This document shows positions 46,711 to 58,189 of a DNA stretch of 64,000 bases, piece by piece (the stretch's first letter is position 1; each line of letters opens with the position of its first letter). Origin of the DNA: Dicyema japonicum (Eukaryota; Dicyemida; Rhombozoa; Dicyemidae); contig RDEW01000001.1 in NCBI GenBank assembly GCA_011109175.1, forward strand, positions 2,049,485 to 2,113,484, given 5' to 3'. Made by a program: the position numbers and the translations under genes. The notes under the pieces were generated by a model. That model saw only the letters and a program-made list of their open reading frames with translations. It made no database searches and was not told where the DNA came from.

Positions 46711-47185
46711 ACTGGGATTTTGACTACATCATTAGAAACATTTGTTTGGATCATCCTATCAGCTGTATTATTTTGGATTGATTAACCATTTAATTTATTT
46801 GAGGTCTAACCTCCTGAATATATTCTCTAACAATTAGGTCTTCGGGTGTATATATCCAACAACCAGGTCTCTAACAACTAGGTCTTCATGTATAGTTGGA
46901 GTTTACCATTTATATTGGATTAACATTGACTGTTTTCAGTGTTGGCATATAGTGGCCGCAAGTTAAAAGTTTCAGTATTTGATGTCGCGTGTAAACATCA
47001 AAGATCTTCATGCTATCTATTAATTTCCAGAACAATGTTCACAACATTCTTTCACAAAAGTCTATAATTTGTTTCTTTAATTTCGGTTACATTTTTTCAC
47101 AGATTTTTTTTCTTTTTAATATAATTCCAAAATTAATTACATTATTGATTGTTTAATAAAGTAAAGATTAATTAAAAAATATAAA
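46711..47185. other. AT-rich region with short repeats
   Basis: Contains two approximate repeats of an AACTAGGTCTTCRKGTAT unit at 46830-46890. No gene seen. Confidence 0.4.
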
Positions 47186-47189
47186 TCCA

Positions 47190-47566
47190 AATACAGTAAA
47201 ACCTCTCGAATCCACTGATTTTGTGACTGATAAAACCTTCACTGTCAGAGGCCTGAATAACGTGGCTAAGAGGCAGCTTCTATGTTCCGATGTTGAGAAA
47301 CACCTGGGTTCTTTATACTGCTTGCAGGAGACTAAAATAAAAAATGGACTTGATGATACACATGCAAATTACTGGTTAATGTTGCTTTTCTTGGAATCAA
47401 AGTAATATGGACAAGGCTTTTCAATACACAAGGAATATATTCCCAGAGTATATCGTTACTGGAAAGTCAATGACAGAATCAGTGTCTTACAACTACGTAC
47501 AAGATCAAGCAGAAATTCAAGGAGACTAATCTTAATTATCAACGTTTACGCACCACACATTCTCTG
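47190..47566 (+). mobile_element. L-A-type LINE endonuclease fragment
   Basis: TFTVRGLNNVAKRQLLCSDV, LYCLQETKIKNG, YGQGFSIHKEYIPR, VNDRISVLQLRTRSS and LIINVYAPH: the start of an APE endonuclease in two frames. Preceded by the solitary motif TACAGTAAAACC at about 47194. Confidence 0.7.
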
Positions 47567-48600
47567 AAACTTATTCCTTATTCCAATATAAGAGCTGTTG
47601 ATGGGGAAAAACCTGGCAACCTACCTTGTATTTAAATGCCAAGAAAATCTTATGAGCAAACTCTCATACGATCTAATTGGAAGCAACGTTACTGCAAAAC
47701 ATCAAATCTCGAGTCTTCGTCACACAGAATCTCACAATTTTGCAACATGGAACGTAAGAGGCTTAAACGAAGGAAAACTAGAAGTCGTAAAAAGAGAAAT
47801 GAGAAGGCTTGATATTGACCTGCTTGGAGTAAGCAAACTAGTAATGCGTATTTACAACTAAAAAGATTACGTACCTCTTTACGAAAATGATGGGCAAAAT
47901 CAAGGACAAGGATGGTGTTGAATTGCTAGGCCAACAGAACATTCGAAATCGTTGGAGAGAATATACGGAGCGGCTATATTCAGAAACTGTGTGCCCACCC
48001 ATATGTGTTGATGAAGCAACGTCGGGTGAGGGGCATAAAATCCTTGAGAAGGAATGCGTGTGGGCAACACGGCAATTAACGGGGAACAAGGCACCGGGGA
48101 TTGACAACATCTCAAGCGAATTGTTGAAGGCTATACCGGTGACAGCTATCACCAGTCTATGTCAAAAAAATTTGGGAAACTGGTATTTGGCCACGTGAGT
48201 GGAAAAGATCTATATTTATTCAAATACCGAAAAAAGGGTATAGCAAGGACTGTTCAAACTATCGTACAATAGCCTTAATTCCCCACATCAGCAAAATACT
48301 TCTAAAGATAATACAACATCGTCTAATGCCAAATGCAGAAATGATTCTACCGAATGTCTAAGCAGGATTCAGGAAAGGACGAGGCACACGTGACCATATA
48401 GCAAATGTCCGGTGGATTATGGAGAAAGCCCATGAATCCTAAAAGAGTGTATACATGTGCTTCATTGACTATCGGAAAGCTTTTGATTCCATTATACATG
48501 ACGAGCTGTGGTCCGCTTTAAAAGAATTTGGATTTGATGCCCATCTGATATTGCTTATCAAATCCCTTCACACCAATCGGTATCTCCATACACTGTTCTA
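47567..48600 (+). mobile_element. RTE (BovB/CFDP2-like) LINE, internally deleted
   Basis: Starts ATTCTCTGAAACTTATTC. Endonuclease start FATWNVRGLNEGKLEVVKRE / DIDLLGVSKL is joined after a deletion to linker and RT: QNIRNRWREYTERLYSETV, GNKAPGIDNISSELLKAI, KRSIFIQIPKKGYSKDCSNY, AGFRKGRGTRDHIANVRWI and CFIDYRKAFDSIIHDELW. It stops before the catalytic YADD region, where an RLE fragment abuts. Confidence 0.8.
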
Positions 48601-48602
48601 AC

Positions 48603-48955
48603 GGTAGCTAGACGATCACATCGTTCAGAGCAGCATGAAGTGGTCCTCTTCTGGCGCTTCTACTGCAGAACAGCGGGTGCAATTTCTTTGCATCGACATC
48701 GGTGTGAAGGGAAACGTCTATTCATAGCCTTTGTCCGATTACAATCATCAAAGAATCGTCGTCCAAAAAAGTTCCTAGGTTTGGGCAAGGTATTGCACCA
48801 ATCCATGCTCCACTCTTTCCACTTGAAGCTGACACCAAACAAGCCAGACGATGTTTATTTGCTTCTTTTTTAAGGTCTTCCAAAATTTTGGAGCAGATAA
48901 TGTTATCCCAATTACTTTGCTTTGTTGGGTCTTCGGGGATTTTGAGTCCGGACCG
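48603..48955 (-). mobile_element. PHD/RLE retroelement, RLE fragment
   Basis: Near-identical by eye to 33535-33900 (shared ATCGTCGTCCAAAAA and CAAGCCAGACGATGTT blocks). Minus strand encodes the zinc/RLE start. Truncated on both sides. Confidence 0.75.
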
Positions 48956-49849
48956 TCAATTGACTATTCCGCGAAATCCAATAGTGAACTTTTTTTTTCA
49001 AATTTGGGAATTTAAAAAAAGAATTTATTTAAAAACCATTAAAGTAAAAAATTATTTTATCTCAAAATAATATTTTAACCATAGCTGTCTTTAATTATTT
49101 TAAATATTATTTTGAGTGTATCTTCTAATAGCGGAAATCATTTATTTTCAATATTATTTATTGTTAAATCAGATATAGTGTAAAATCTCAGTTTGTTTTC
49201 ATTTTTATTACTTCCGTCAATTATTTCGTCTTCTTTTTCAGAATTCATTATTTCGAATCATTGATGGATTTTTCTTTTCCAGAATTCTCCGATAACACCA
49301 TTCCGTTCATTTTCATAGTATTGAATATCAAGGAATATTTATATGTCCAGATTGCATCAAATCCATCCATTCAACAAACTTAGTATCAAGTTCAGGAATT
49401 TTTAACGATTTGCATGTCTTTGTTGAAAGAATGTAATTTTTAGATTTTATAACATGGACTCTCGGGAATTAAGAATATTATTCACTGTTTTTACTGAAAT
49501 TCAATGTTGAATAAGTCAGAATTCTGCGAACGATTGTTTGGCACGATTTAGTATTTTTCTCGTCTTTATATCTTAAAATTTCGAGTTTTTGGAAACAATT
49601 AAGCCTTGTATAATTGCAACGAGTTTTCTAACACATGGTAAAATTTTTAGTTTGAAATTTTTATTTTTTAAATAAAATAATTGAAAAAATTAGTAAAAAT
49701 AAATTTTATGTTTTAAAGCAACACAAATAGTATAGCCATCTAGCAGAGTACCAACTGCGCGATCCGGGAAAGCACTTTTCAGGAGCCTGAATTCTTACCT
49801 AACGTGAAAAAAACAGTGTTTTAGATCTAACAATTAAGTATTATTATTA
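48956..49849. other. AT-rich spacer
   Basis: No ORF above background and no repeat recognised. Confidence 0.4.
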
Positions 49850-50395
49850 ATTGCACTCCCGAGAAGTCATAAAGTTAAGTCCTATTGTGCCGCCGCGTAA
49901 ACAACAATTCTGCTCCACATCTCCTTTTTGCCAACTCTCAAGTTTACGAGATTTTCAGCATTCTCAAGTTTCCTTCGATAATTTTTAGACCTTGGTTCAA
50001 CAATGATGGTGGTGCTGTTTTGGTCTTTTATGGAATTGGCCTCCGCATTGCGTAATGTATATTTCCATTGAAATGATAAGAACACCGGGCAAAGATGTGG
50101 TCACTGTTGGAACGCATCGGAATCACGTGATAATTAGTTTGTTTTATTGTGGTCTTTGGTTGTTAAATAAGTAAATGTTGGTGGGAATGCAGACGTCCAT
50201 CCGCAGAATATGTTTCCATCTAGATTGCAGAATTTCACTGACAAAATTTGTGAATTGCATTTCCTGTATAAATTAGTGTTCGAAATCTTTAGCGGATATC
50301 CTATCCTGAGTGCCACACGGAGCTGGGGTCTATGAAAGTTCTATGATTCTGGGTTTCATTTGGGTGAGGTGGTGACGTGCCTCTGTCTGCTACCT
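49850..50395 (-). mobile_element. L-A internal-deletion derivative
   Basis: The 5' end at 50395-50360 carries the GTCACCACCTC block of full L-A copies. It then joins C-terminal text (LRIGYPLKISNTNLYRKCNS, ENAENLVNLRVGKKEMWSR) and the tail ending CTCGGGAGTGC with AAT repeats. The endonuclease and RT are missing. Confidence 0.65.
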
Positions 50396-51153
50396 TTAGA
50401 GTCATCATATCAGCGTTTGGTGCCTCCAATAACCAAGACGACAGTGGAAATCACTATAATGATAATTTTTATATTATCACCCTACCTAGTACACCACAAT
50501 GTGTTTTAACAAGTCTATATGAACAAATCGGACAATCTAATTTGTTTTTATTCCATATCATTGATGACCACAAGATCTCCTTTCATGGTCCTTCTTCAAT
50601 ATCTGACTGATCTTTAGAAATATCCGTTTTTTATTGTTTTTTTCTTGTTAACCACAGGTTTCCTTCGTTTTTTGGTTCAATAATAATAATAAGAACCGGG
50701 GTATTTAAGAAAGGAGGAAACCAGTCAAAATATGCAAAATATAATTATAAAGACTTTAATGTCTCATTTGACAGAAGAGATCATTTTATAAAGAGGATAT
50801 ACAAAATGATTTCAGATAAAATGATAGAGACCCGTAAGAAATAATGACAGAAAATATAATTTTATTATGTGAATTAAATTAATATTTGAATAATTAAAAA
50901 TAAAATTTGTTACCAAAATAACAAAAATGTTAAAAGATAAAGAATGTGTGAATTTACTAAATTACGATAAAAACTCGTTATCAGCACATTCAGGTTTCTT
51001 AATGACGTAATAGAGACTATATAAGATAATTATAAATTTATAGCTTTATATTAAAGCGTGTACTGATATGTAGAGTGTACTAATATTACTATAGCAACAT
51101 TGATCTAAAATTTGAAATTCGCTAACTTTTGTTACAATTTGTTATTGGCAGAT
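50396..51153. other. upstream region of TTLL gene
   Basis: AT-rich. An open frame at 50377-50610 (plus) has no recognised homology. The promoter presumably lies here, with no motif identified. Confidence 0.35.
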
Positions 51154-53378
51154 ATGGGAGGCTCAGATATGGAAGAAGTAACAGAATTGTCATCTAAACG
51201 GACAAAACGAAAGAAAAAGACGTTTTTATCAATTTAACATTTAAGGAAACCAAAAATCTGCATTGACTTATGCAGATACAAAGCAGGTATTTTTAATATT
51301 AAATCAGTCCGAAATACGGCAATCAAATTTGGTTTTGAAATTGTAAGTCAAGACGATGATTGGAACCTTCTGTGGACTGATTCTTCTATTAATATTGACA
51401 GACTCTTTTATCTAAAGCCACATCAGGTCACAACTTATAAAATATGATAGAAAGTAAATCATTTTGCAGGAATGGTTGAAATATGTCGTAAGGACTTTCT
51501 TAATAGAAATTTAATGAAAATGAGAAAACTATTTCCAAAAGAATATAACTTTTTCCCTAAAACATGGAATCTGTCCGCAGAGTAATGGTTTTACTTTAAC
51601 AGTTATGGAGATTTGTTGTCATACATTTCTTCTAAGAAAGGAAAGACATACATTATGAAACCTGACACTGGTTGTCAGGGAAGGGGAATTTGGATGACAA
51701 AAAATACACGTGAAATAAAGCCAATTTCAAACACAATGTGTCAAGTATACATTTCGAGGGTTCAACTATCATATAATTAAGCCACTTTTGATTGATGGAT
51801 TCAAGTTTGACCTTCGATTATATGTTTTGCTTACCTTTTGTGATCCACTAAGGATTTTTCTTATACAATAATGGACTGGCCCGATTCTGCACGGAAAAAT
51901 ATAGTGAACCTAGTTCAAAGAATATGGTATATTATGGTGTAATAACAGTCAACCAATATATGCACTTAACAAATTATGCAATTAATAAACTCAGTGATAA
52001 GTTTGTGGTGGACGAAGAGCTTGGTAGTAAACGACATGCAATCTCAATGATGAACCATCTATCGGATTTGGGATATGATACAATTAAAATAAAATCGGAT
52101 ATTAATGATTTGATCATTAAAACGATAATATCAATCCATCCGAATCTTAAACAGAATTACCAGGCTTGCTTTCCCTCCCCCGATTGTAACAGTAGTTGTT
52201 TTGAGATTCTCGGGTTTGATATTCTCATTACGGAAAAACAAAAACCAATTCTCATAGAGGTTACACTTTAGTTGTATAAAAGGTCAATTTGTCTCCAAGT
52301 TTTCATACAGATGCTCCCGTTGACGTAAAGATTAAAGAAGGTCTCTTAATGGAGGCATTTTCACTCATTTCAATCGGTTCGTTCAAGAAGAAGAAGATAA
52401 ATATGGAAGAGAGACGTAAAATGCAGGAAAGACTATCTCAAACGGAAATCTATAAGAGTAACAAGTAAATGAATGAACTATAAGAATAGGGAGGAGTTAT
52501 TAGAAAAACAACAAAAATATTTGTTGAAATTACGAGTGATGGAGGACAGGAGACTCAAGAATTTTGAGAGGATTTATCCTAAAGACTCAGACTATCAAAA
52601 GTACGACAAATACTTTGATAGTATTGGATCCCTTTATAAAGAAACTGTCTCATATAGGGCACGTCTTAATTGTGCAAAGTTGGTAAACGTGGTGATTTAA
52701 GACAAATGAGGGAAAAGATAGCACAAGAGAGAGACAAAATTTATAAGAAAAAACCAACTTCACGAGCAGGCATATCTGAATGTGATGAGGGGAATTGTCT
52801 AAAGCATGAAATTAGACTAAAGAAGACAAAACAAGTGGATTGTCTAAAGTATTGTAGACAACTCCTCATACTAAACTACGTGCAATGTCAAGGATATCTG
52901 CTTTTGGGATTCGTTCGCAAGACAAAACTCCTGATTCTCAATCTGATGTATTGTCAATAAACAGTTTAGACAAACAAGAGTAGACTCAAAATTATTAATG
53001 ATAAATTCACAGTTATAAAAAACCCAAACACTCTTTACTGGGATCTCTTCGGGCCTAAATCACGAGGAACTGAGAATTATGTGGAAATAAGAGTTGATTG
53101 ATTTAATAACACAGAATGAGAATTATGCTAGACAAAACGTCGTCCGTAAAAATATGGAAAATAATTTGATAAAAAAGATATTTGGTTCTCCTCAGGAAAT
53201 TCAAAATTGTTTGATTGAGAAAAAGAGCACATGTTCTACTCCCACAGAATATAGATTGAACAGATCAGGTTAGTCAATCATATTATTATAATCAGTCAGT
53301 GCACGAAAACCACCACTTTCAGTTGTCGCAACAAAGATGTTATTAATACCAACTGATAGCACGTGTTCAAAGATATAA
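51154..53378 (+). CDS. tubulin polyglutamylase, TTLL6/13-like
   Basis: ATP-grasp ligase that adds glutamate chains to tubulin in cilia and centrioles. Domains in order: CIDLCRYKAVRNTAIKFGFE, QDDDWNLLWTD, KVNHFAGMVEICRKDFLNRN, FPKTWNLSADYGDLLSYI, YIMKPDTGCQGRGIW (ATP-binding Lys and glycine loop), YISRPLLIDGFKFDLRLYVL, YMHLTNYAINK, CFEILGFDIL and VNLSPSFHTDAP, all colinear with human TTLL6. Introns: 51222-51245, 51287-51307, 51427-51450, 51582-51602, 51760-51781, 51927-51948, 52260-52282, 52465-52489, 52679-52701, 52835-52857, 52948-52969, 53093-53114 and 53269-53295. The total becomes divisible by three (641 codons). However, a 60-nt stretch coding NNGLARFCTEKY is one base out of frame, with slips near 51864 and 51949. 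Converges with spermidine synthase. Confidence 0.88.
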
Positions 53379-53441
53379 TATTATTTTAAATTACCTTTAT
53401 TAAAAAGACCAAACTAATTAAAATTATTAAAGTAACTTTAA

Positions 53442-54395
53442 TTAAAACATGAAATACTCTAAAGCAAATTGTGGAAGAACAAAGGCTGATTTATGAATGC
53501 TTGAATTGTAAAAACAAAGTCCCAGTCTTTCAGCTTCCTTGTAGTCAAAATGGTGCAAAGGTTTGTCCAGAACACAATTCTTGGTGGTAATTGAAAACTA
53601 CTTCATTCTTAGTAGCAATGTTAAAACCAATCTGTCCTGTTGTATATGTTGGCATCATAAAGTAAGCGAATTTAGATGATGCAAACATTTCCTGTAAAAA
53701 TCGTTGAATAGTGAAGATTTCTTTCAAATCTAACCAGAGAGACCCACCTAGTTACTATTCATATAATACATTGACTGCACAAAACTCCATCTTTAGTGAG
53801 AATACGGTGGATTTCATCATAGTAAGGTCGACAAAAGAGATCAATTGCTGGTCCCACTGGATCACTTGAGTCTGTAATTACTACATCAAAGGATTCTGAT
53901 GGAGAATTCTTTACAAATTGTATTCCATCTTCAAAACAAATTTCCACCTTGTTGTCCACCAATCCCTTAGCCAAATGCGGGAAAAACTTTAAACTAGCAT
54001 CAACAACCCCCAAAATAATAAAAATAAGTAACTTTATCAATTTCACACAAAACTATCTTCTCAACTCCCGGGAATCTAGACACTTCCCTTGCTGTTCCTC
54101 CATCACCACCTCCAATAATTAAAACATTTTTAGGATTGGGGTGAACACTCAAAGGTAAGAAGGCAATCATTTCGTGGTAAGCAAACTCATCCTTTTCTGA
54201 GCATTGAATTATTCCATCAAGAGTCATTATATTTCCATATTTTTTACTTGTAATATTACACATCGAATACTTTTTGATTACTCGAATATTTTGAAATTCT
54301 GATTTAACAGAATAAAGATCTTTATCAATTTCTACACTGAATGACTCTCCAGGCCACATGTCTGATACTTCGGTTATCCAATTCTTATTTTCCAT
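53442..54395 (-). CDS. SRM: spermidine synthase
   Basis: Transfers an aminopropyl group from decarboxylated S-adenosylmethionine to putrescine in the cytosol. N-terminus NWITEVSDMWPGESFSVEI; then YGNIMTLDGIIQCSEKDEFA, YHEMIAFLPLSVHPNPKNVL, IIGGGDGGTAREVSRFPGVE (cofactor loop), CEIDK (ribose-binding acid), VVITDSSDPVGPA (catalytic Asp loop), FMMPTYTTGQIGF, and the end FYNSSIHKSAFVLPQFALEY, all as in animal SRM. Introns 53748-53769 and 53580-53601 are 22-nt GT-AG. The first, 54008-54032, must be removed to join EIDK to VVDASLKFFPHLAKG, but it starts GT and ends GG, not AG. With all three removed the protein is 294 residues, normal for the family. The start is the ATG just before ENKNW. Confidence 0.93.
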
Positions 54396-55158
54396 CAAGT
54401 AAATGCTCTATCAAATTTATTATTTAAATTTTATAATTTATTTAATAAATAACATAATCAATAATTTTTGAATATTTTACCCTTCTCAGTCGGATTTGGA
54501 AAACGATCAGTTGCTAAACTAGAGTTCATTGTATATAACTAGGAATCAGATCTTTCAGCAGTGTTTACACTTTTCAGAAACCTGAGGCAAGATGGAATTT
54601 CAGTTTCCGGATATTTAATTAAAAGCATTGCCAGAACTATCAGACTCGGATGAATTTTTAAAATTTCAAAGGCTCAAATGGGGATTATCAATTCTTAAAT
54701 CTTAGTATTCAAATGTCATCTATGAAGCAATTTGCATCGACAATATGAAAATTATGAGACTTTGCTAAGATCATAAATATGCAACAAGTTATCGTATTTA
54801 TTGGAGATGCCTGGAATCGAATAACTAGGGACACAATAAATAATTGTTGAAATAAAATAGACGAATTTAAAAAAATTTTCCCGAAATTTGTCCTATCATT
54901 CAATCTGAACTTTTGAAGACTCATATTTCAAGTTTTATGGACGTCGAATTCAATGGAATTGAAAATAACACACAATTATATGCTGGGTATGATTAAATTG
55001 AAAATAATAGCTTTAAAGACAAAATAAGTACAGTAAAGTCCCTTAAATTGGCCAAAAATTGTTTCTGAACTATTTGTTGCCAATTTGAGAATTTGGCTAA
55101 TTTAGTAATTTGAAACGTCTGGGTACTTTTTTTTAATTAAAAAACCAAGAATCACCGA
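54396..55158. other. intergenic, upstream of spermidine synthase
   Basis: AT-rich. Contains a TACAGTAAAGTCCC motif at 55030, like those at 18913 and 47194, possibly a worn transposon end. Confidence 0.4.
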
Positions 55159-55160
55159 CA

Positions 55161-55250
55161 AAATAAAGGAAGGTAGGGGCCGTCAGGTGATCCCGGCCTC
55201 CTTGACCACCAAATAAAGGAAGGTAGGGGCCGTCAGGTGATCCCGGCCTC
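55161..55250 (+). repeat. 40-bp exact direct repeat, two units
   Basis: Unit starts AAATAAAGGAAGGTAGGGGC and ends GATCCCGGCCTC; copies 55161-55200 and 55211-55250 with a 10-bp spacer. It lies at the 3' end of the following jockey-like LINE (minus strand), so it is probably a duplicated 3' UTR block. Confidence 0.9.
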
Positions 55251-57270
55251 ATCTTTCCTCGGTGTTCCTCCCGAGTGCCGACACACTTCCTGTATGGACG
55301 AATCATTTTTCGGAAGTTTATGGGTTTTGGTTGAGCTCCCGTTCTCCTTATGAGTTCCTCGAACGGGGTCGGTTTTAATGACGATCTTTGTAGAGTTTTC
55401 GTTACTGTCTCTTGGAAGGAGTTTAATTTTTTAGGTTGGTTTGGGATATGTTATTACCCCATGCCGCGCAGCAGTAACTGATTGACGGTAGTATGTATTG
55501 GTAGTAGAGATGATCTACTGTTGGGTGGAATTATCTCTTGTAGTATCCAAGTAGCGTATTTACAAAGTTTAATTTTCTCTGGGAAGAGGAAATTATGTTG
55601 CTCACATATTTTCTGAAGGTAATTAGTTGGTCATATGCGACCCCCAGTATTTTTGTTGAATTTGCGGAGGGGATTGTTATTCCATTTCGGGTCAATGGAG
55701 GTGCCGAGTTAGTCAATCTTCTATTGGAAGTTAAGATCATAGAGCACGACTTTTCAGGACTTGTGTGTAGTTAATTTCTCGTAAGCCAACAGTTCAGGTT
55801 ATCCAGTAAATCTAGTTAAGTTGGTACACGCTGTGTAGGATGCACTAATCTGTGTTCCCATGATTAAGTCGTCAGCGTAAGCAATAAATAGGGTATCGTC
55901 TCAACCATAGGAAGGCATGTTGCTCATGAATATGTTGAAAAAAATCGGAGAAAGGGGATCCTTGATCTCCGTTCGGCAGAAATTTTGTGACTGAAGATAT
56001 GGAATGGGAGATTACTCTCCTTCTTCGTCTGTTGAGGAAGTCAGCTAGCCAAATTTTCAGGTTGTTCGAAATGTTAGAGCCATGAATTTTCCTAGTGAGC
56101 AGTTTCCTCGGTATCGAGTCAAAGGCCTTCTGTATGTTGATGGTTACACATAATAGTCTTTTGATACCGAGGTTTGCGTTGAAGGCCTTCCTTGATGAAT
56201 TTTGTCAAGCAAGTAAGTTGGGTAATTATGAAACGAGTCTTCTTAAATCCATGTTGGATGGATACATCTTTGAAAAAAGGTTTAATCTGATCGAGAATGA
56301 GTTTTTCCAGGATTTTGGAGGTGGCACACAGGAGGTATATTGGTCTGTACAAAGCTGTTGAGTCCTTTGGCCGTCCAGATTTTAAGATGGGCCGAATATG
56401 GGATAATTTCCATAGAGTAGGAATCGAGTTCCACCTGATGGAGAGGTTGCAAATTCTAGTCAAGGCCAAGATGGTGTAGGGGCTTATCATCTTAAGTACA
56501 ATAGAGGGAATTCCATCTGGACCACAAGGTGTACATAAGGTTATTCCAGTTTCTTTCCTGTTTCATCTTAGCCTTGTATCTAATCTCTCTCCAAGGTTCG
56601 GATCCTCGTCTTGGTTTCCCAAGATTGTTTCTGTAGGCTTTAGGCAATTTCTTTCTTTCGTAAGAGAGTCGGATGCACGAGAAGGCATCTTCGTGAGTTG
56701 GCTTTCTTTCGATAAAAGTTCTCATGCCCTCACGCAGTACACCATTGAAGTAGATTAAAGCATTATCGAGAGAGTTGAAGTTTTAGAGTCAAAATCATAC
56801 AATTTATAGTCGACAAAGTGTGAGAATAAACTTAAGTTGACATTTTTGTAGTCTGGTCGTAACATAGCTTTTTTCAATGGACAATCATCCTTTGAACGTG
56901 ATGATGGGGTTATGGTCACTGGTAGTGTCTTATGACACTGACCAACTGATTAGGGCGGAAGCAAGCGTCAGATCAGAGGAGGACGTTCTGTCGTTTGCTC
57001 TGTAAAGGGTTCTTGAGCTGAATGTGGGATTGTTTAATTTCATAAGTTGATTCAGCGTCGATAGCAAGTGGGTTTCTCTGGCGTCTTTCGGTTGGTTTTC
57101 GAACCACATCGGATGTTTCGCGTTCAGGTCTCCACATTCTAATAGGTTATTGGGTTGGACGATGTCTGGCAGTGCGAAGCTGTATCCTTTGAGGCACTAA
57201 CTGAGAGGAGATACATAAAGGTTCAGTACAATGAGGCATTCAATGTTGGTTGAAATTTTGATGTATTCAA
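55251..57270 (-). mobile_element. jockey-like LINE, endonuclease to RT
   Basis: Minus strand, many shifts. Endonuclease CGDLNAKHPMWFENQPKD and SDHNPIITF (57230-56900); linker PTHEDAFSCIRLSYERKK (56725-56492); RT HIRPILKSGRPKDSTALYRP and IQHGFKKTRFIITQLTCLTK (56490-56119), then palm remnants; and C-terminal SANSTKILGVAYDQLITFRK and NFVNTLLGYYKR (55740-55531). Confidence 0.8.
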
Positions 57271-57276
57271 TTAAAT

Positions 57277-58018
57277 CAAAAATTTATTAACAATAAAATA
57301 TTATTTATTAACTATGGGGGAGAGCGGCTGCTGACATCACGGAGTAAGCGTTTCCGCGAATAACTGCGATACCAATTCTTTGCCTCAGCCAGACCGCTTC
57401 CCGCACGTCTTTCTTGCGGTGGGCCAATTTTCCCCCGATTTCCTTTAGGAAAGAGGCTGTAATACTTCCAGCCGCACCAGACGTCTCGATTGCTATCGGT
57501 ACAAAACGGTAGCGGTCTCCAATTTCGCCATATTTTTTAATCTTGATTTTTTCGGCCAGATCGGCTGCCGATCCAGCAGACTGCGCCGAGCTGAGCATCA
57601 TCGAGTTCGAGAAAGAATCCACAACAGTGCAGTCCCATACGAGCGATTTTCCCTCAGTGAACGGAAAGATAGTTAACCCATCCGGTCTTTTCCCATCTCC
57701 GCGGTCCAATCCCACAGGTTCCAATACTGCCGGGAAGCCTGCCGCTTCAAGAGCTCGCAAGACAATGTTGTTCATAGCAGCATGGCGGGGTGCTCTGCCC
57801 GCACTCCTTTTGCACGAGAGCGGGTGCAGCCCTTTGGCATCGACGATCCCTCCACAGCGACATTGGTGTTCGACGCAAACATCAGCTCCCAGGCGTTGTG
57901 CGATTCCAATCCGAATACAGTCATCGTCCAATAGGGTCCCCAGGGAAACGGGAGTGCATCCAGCCACGCTCCGCTCCCATGGTTGGCGGCGGACACGAGG
58001 CATGCAAGACGATGCTGG
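57277..58018 (-). mobile_element. PHD/RLE retroelement, 5'-truncated young copy
   Basis: Flanked by the 11-bp duplication TTCAATTAAAT (57266-57276 and 58019-58029). Only a handful of differences by eye from 29165-29905. Open frame with the RLE core [34 protein letters not shown] and SLVWDCTVVDSF. It starts further downstream than the 29140 copy, as expected for independent 5' truncation. Confidence 0.9.
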
Positions 58019-58189
58019 TTCAATTAAATAACATAAAATCCATAATCAATTAATTAACATGAAACGTGTTTGATTAAGTTATATTAAAGAACACTAAATC
58101 AATATATAACTGAAGTGCTCTGCAATTCAAAGACGAATTCGAAATTTAGAATAACTGTTTCCTATGGAGTAAGATAGTCCACTCATCAT

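Noticed and set aside
53093-53378. Separate small gene after TTLL
   Set aside because: Removing the 22-nt gap 52948-52969 makes this text continuous with the TTLL C-terminus.
55161-55250. CRISPR-like repeat
   Set aside because: Only two units with a 10-bp spacer, in a eukaryotic LINE 3' end.
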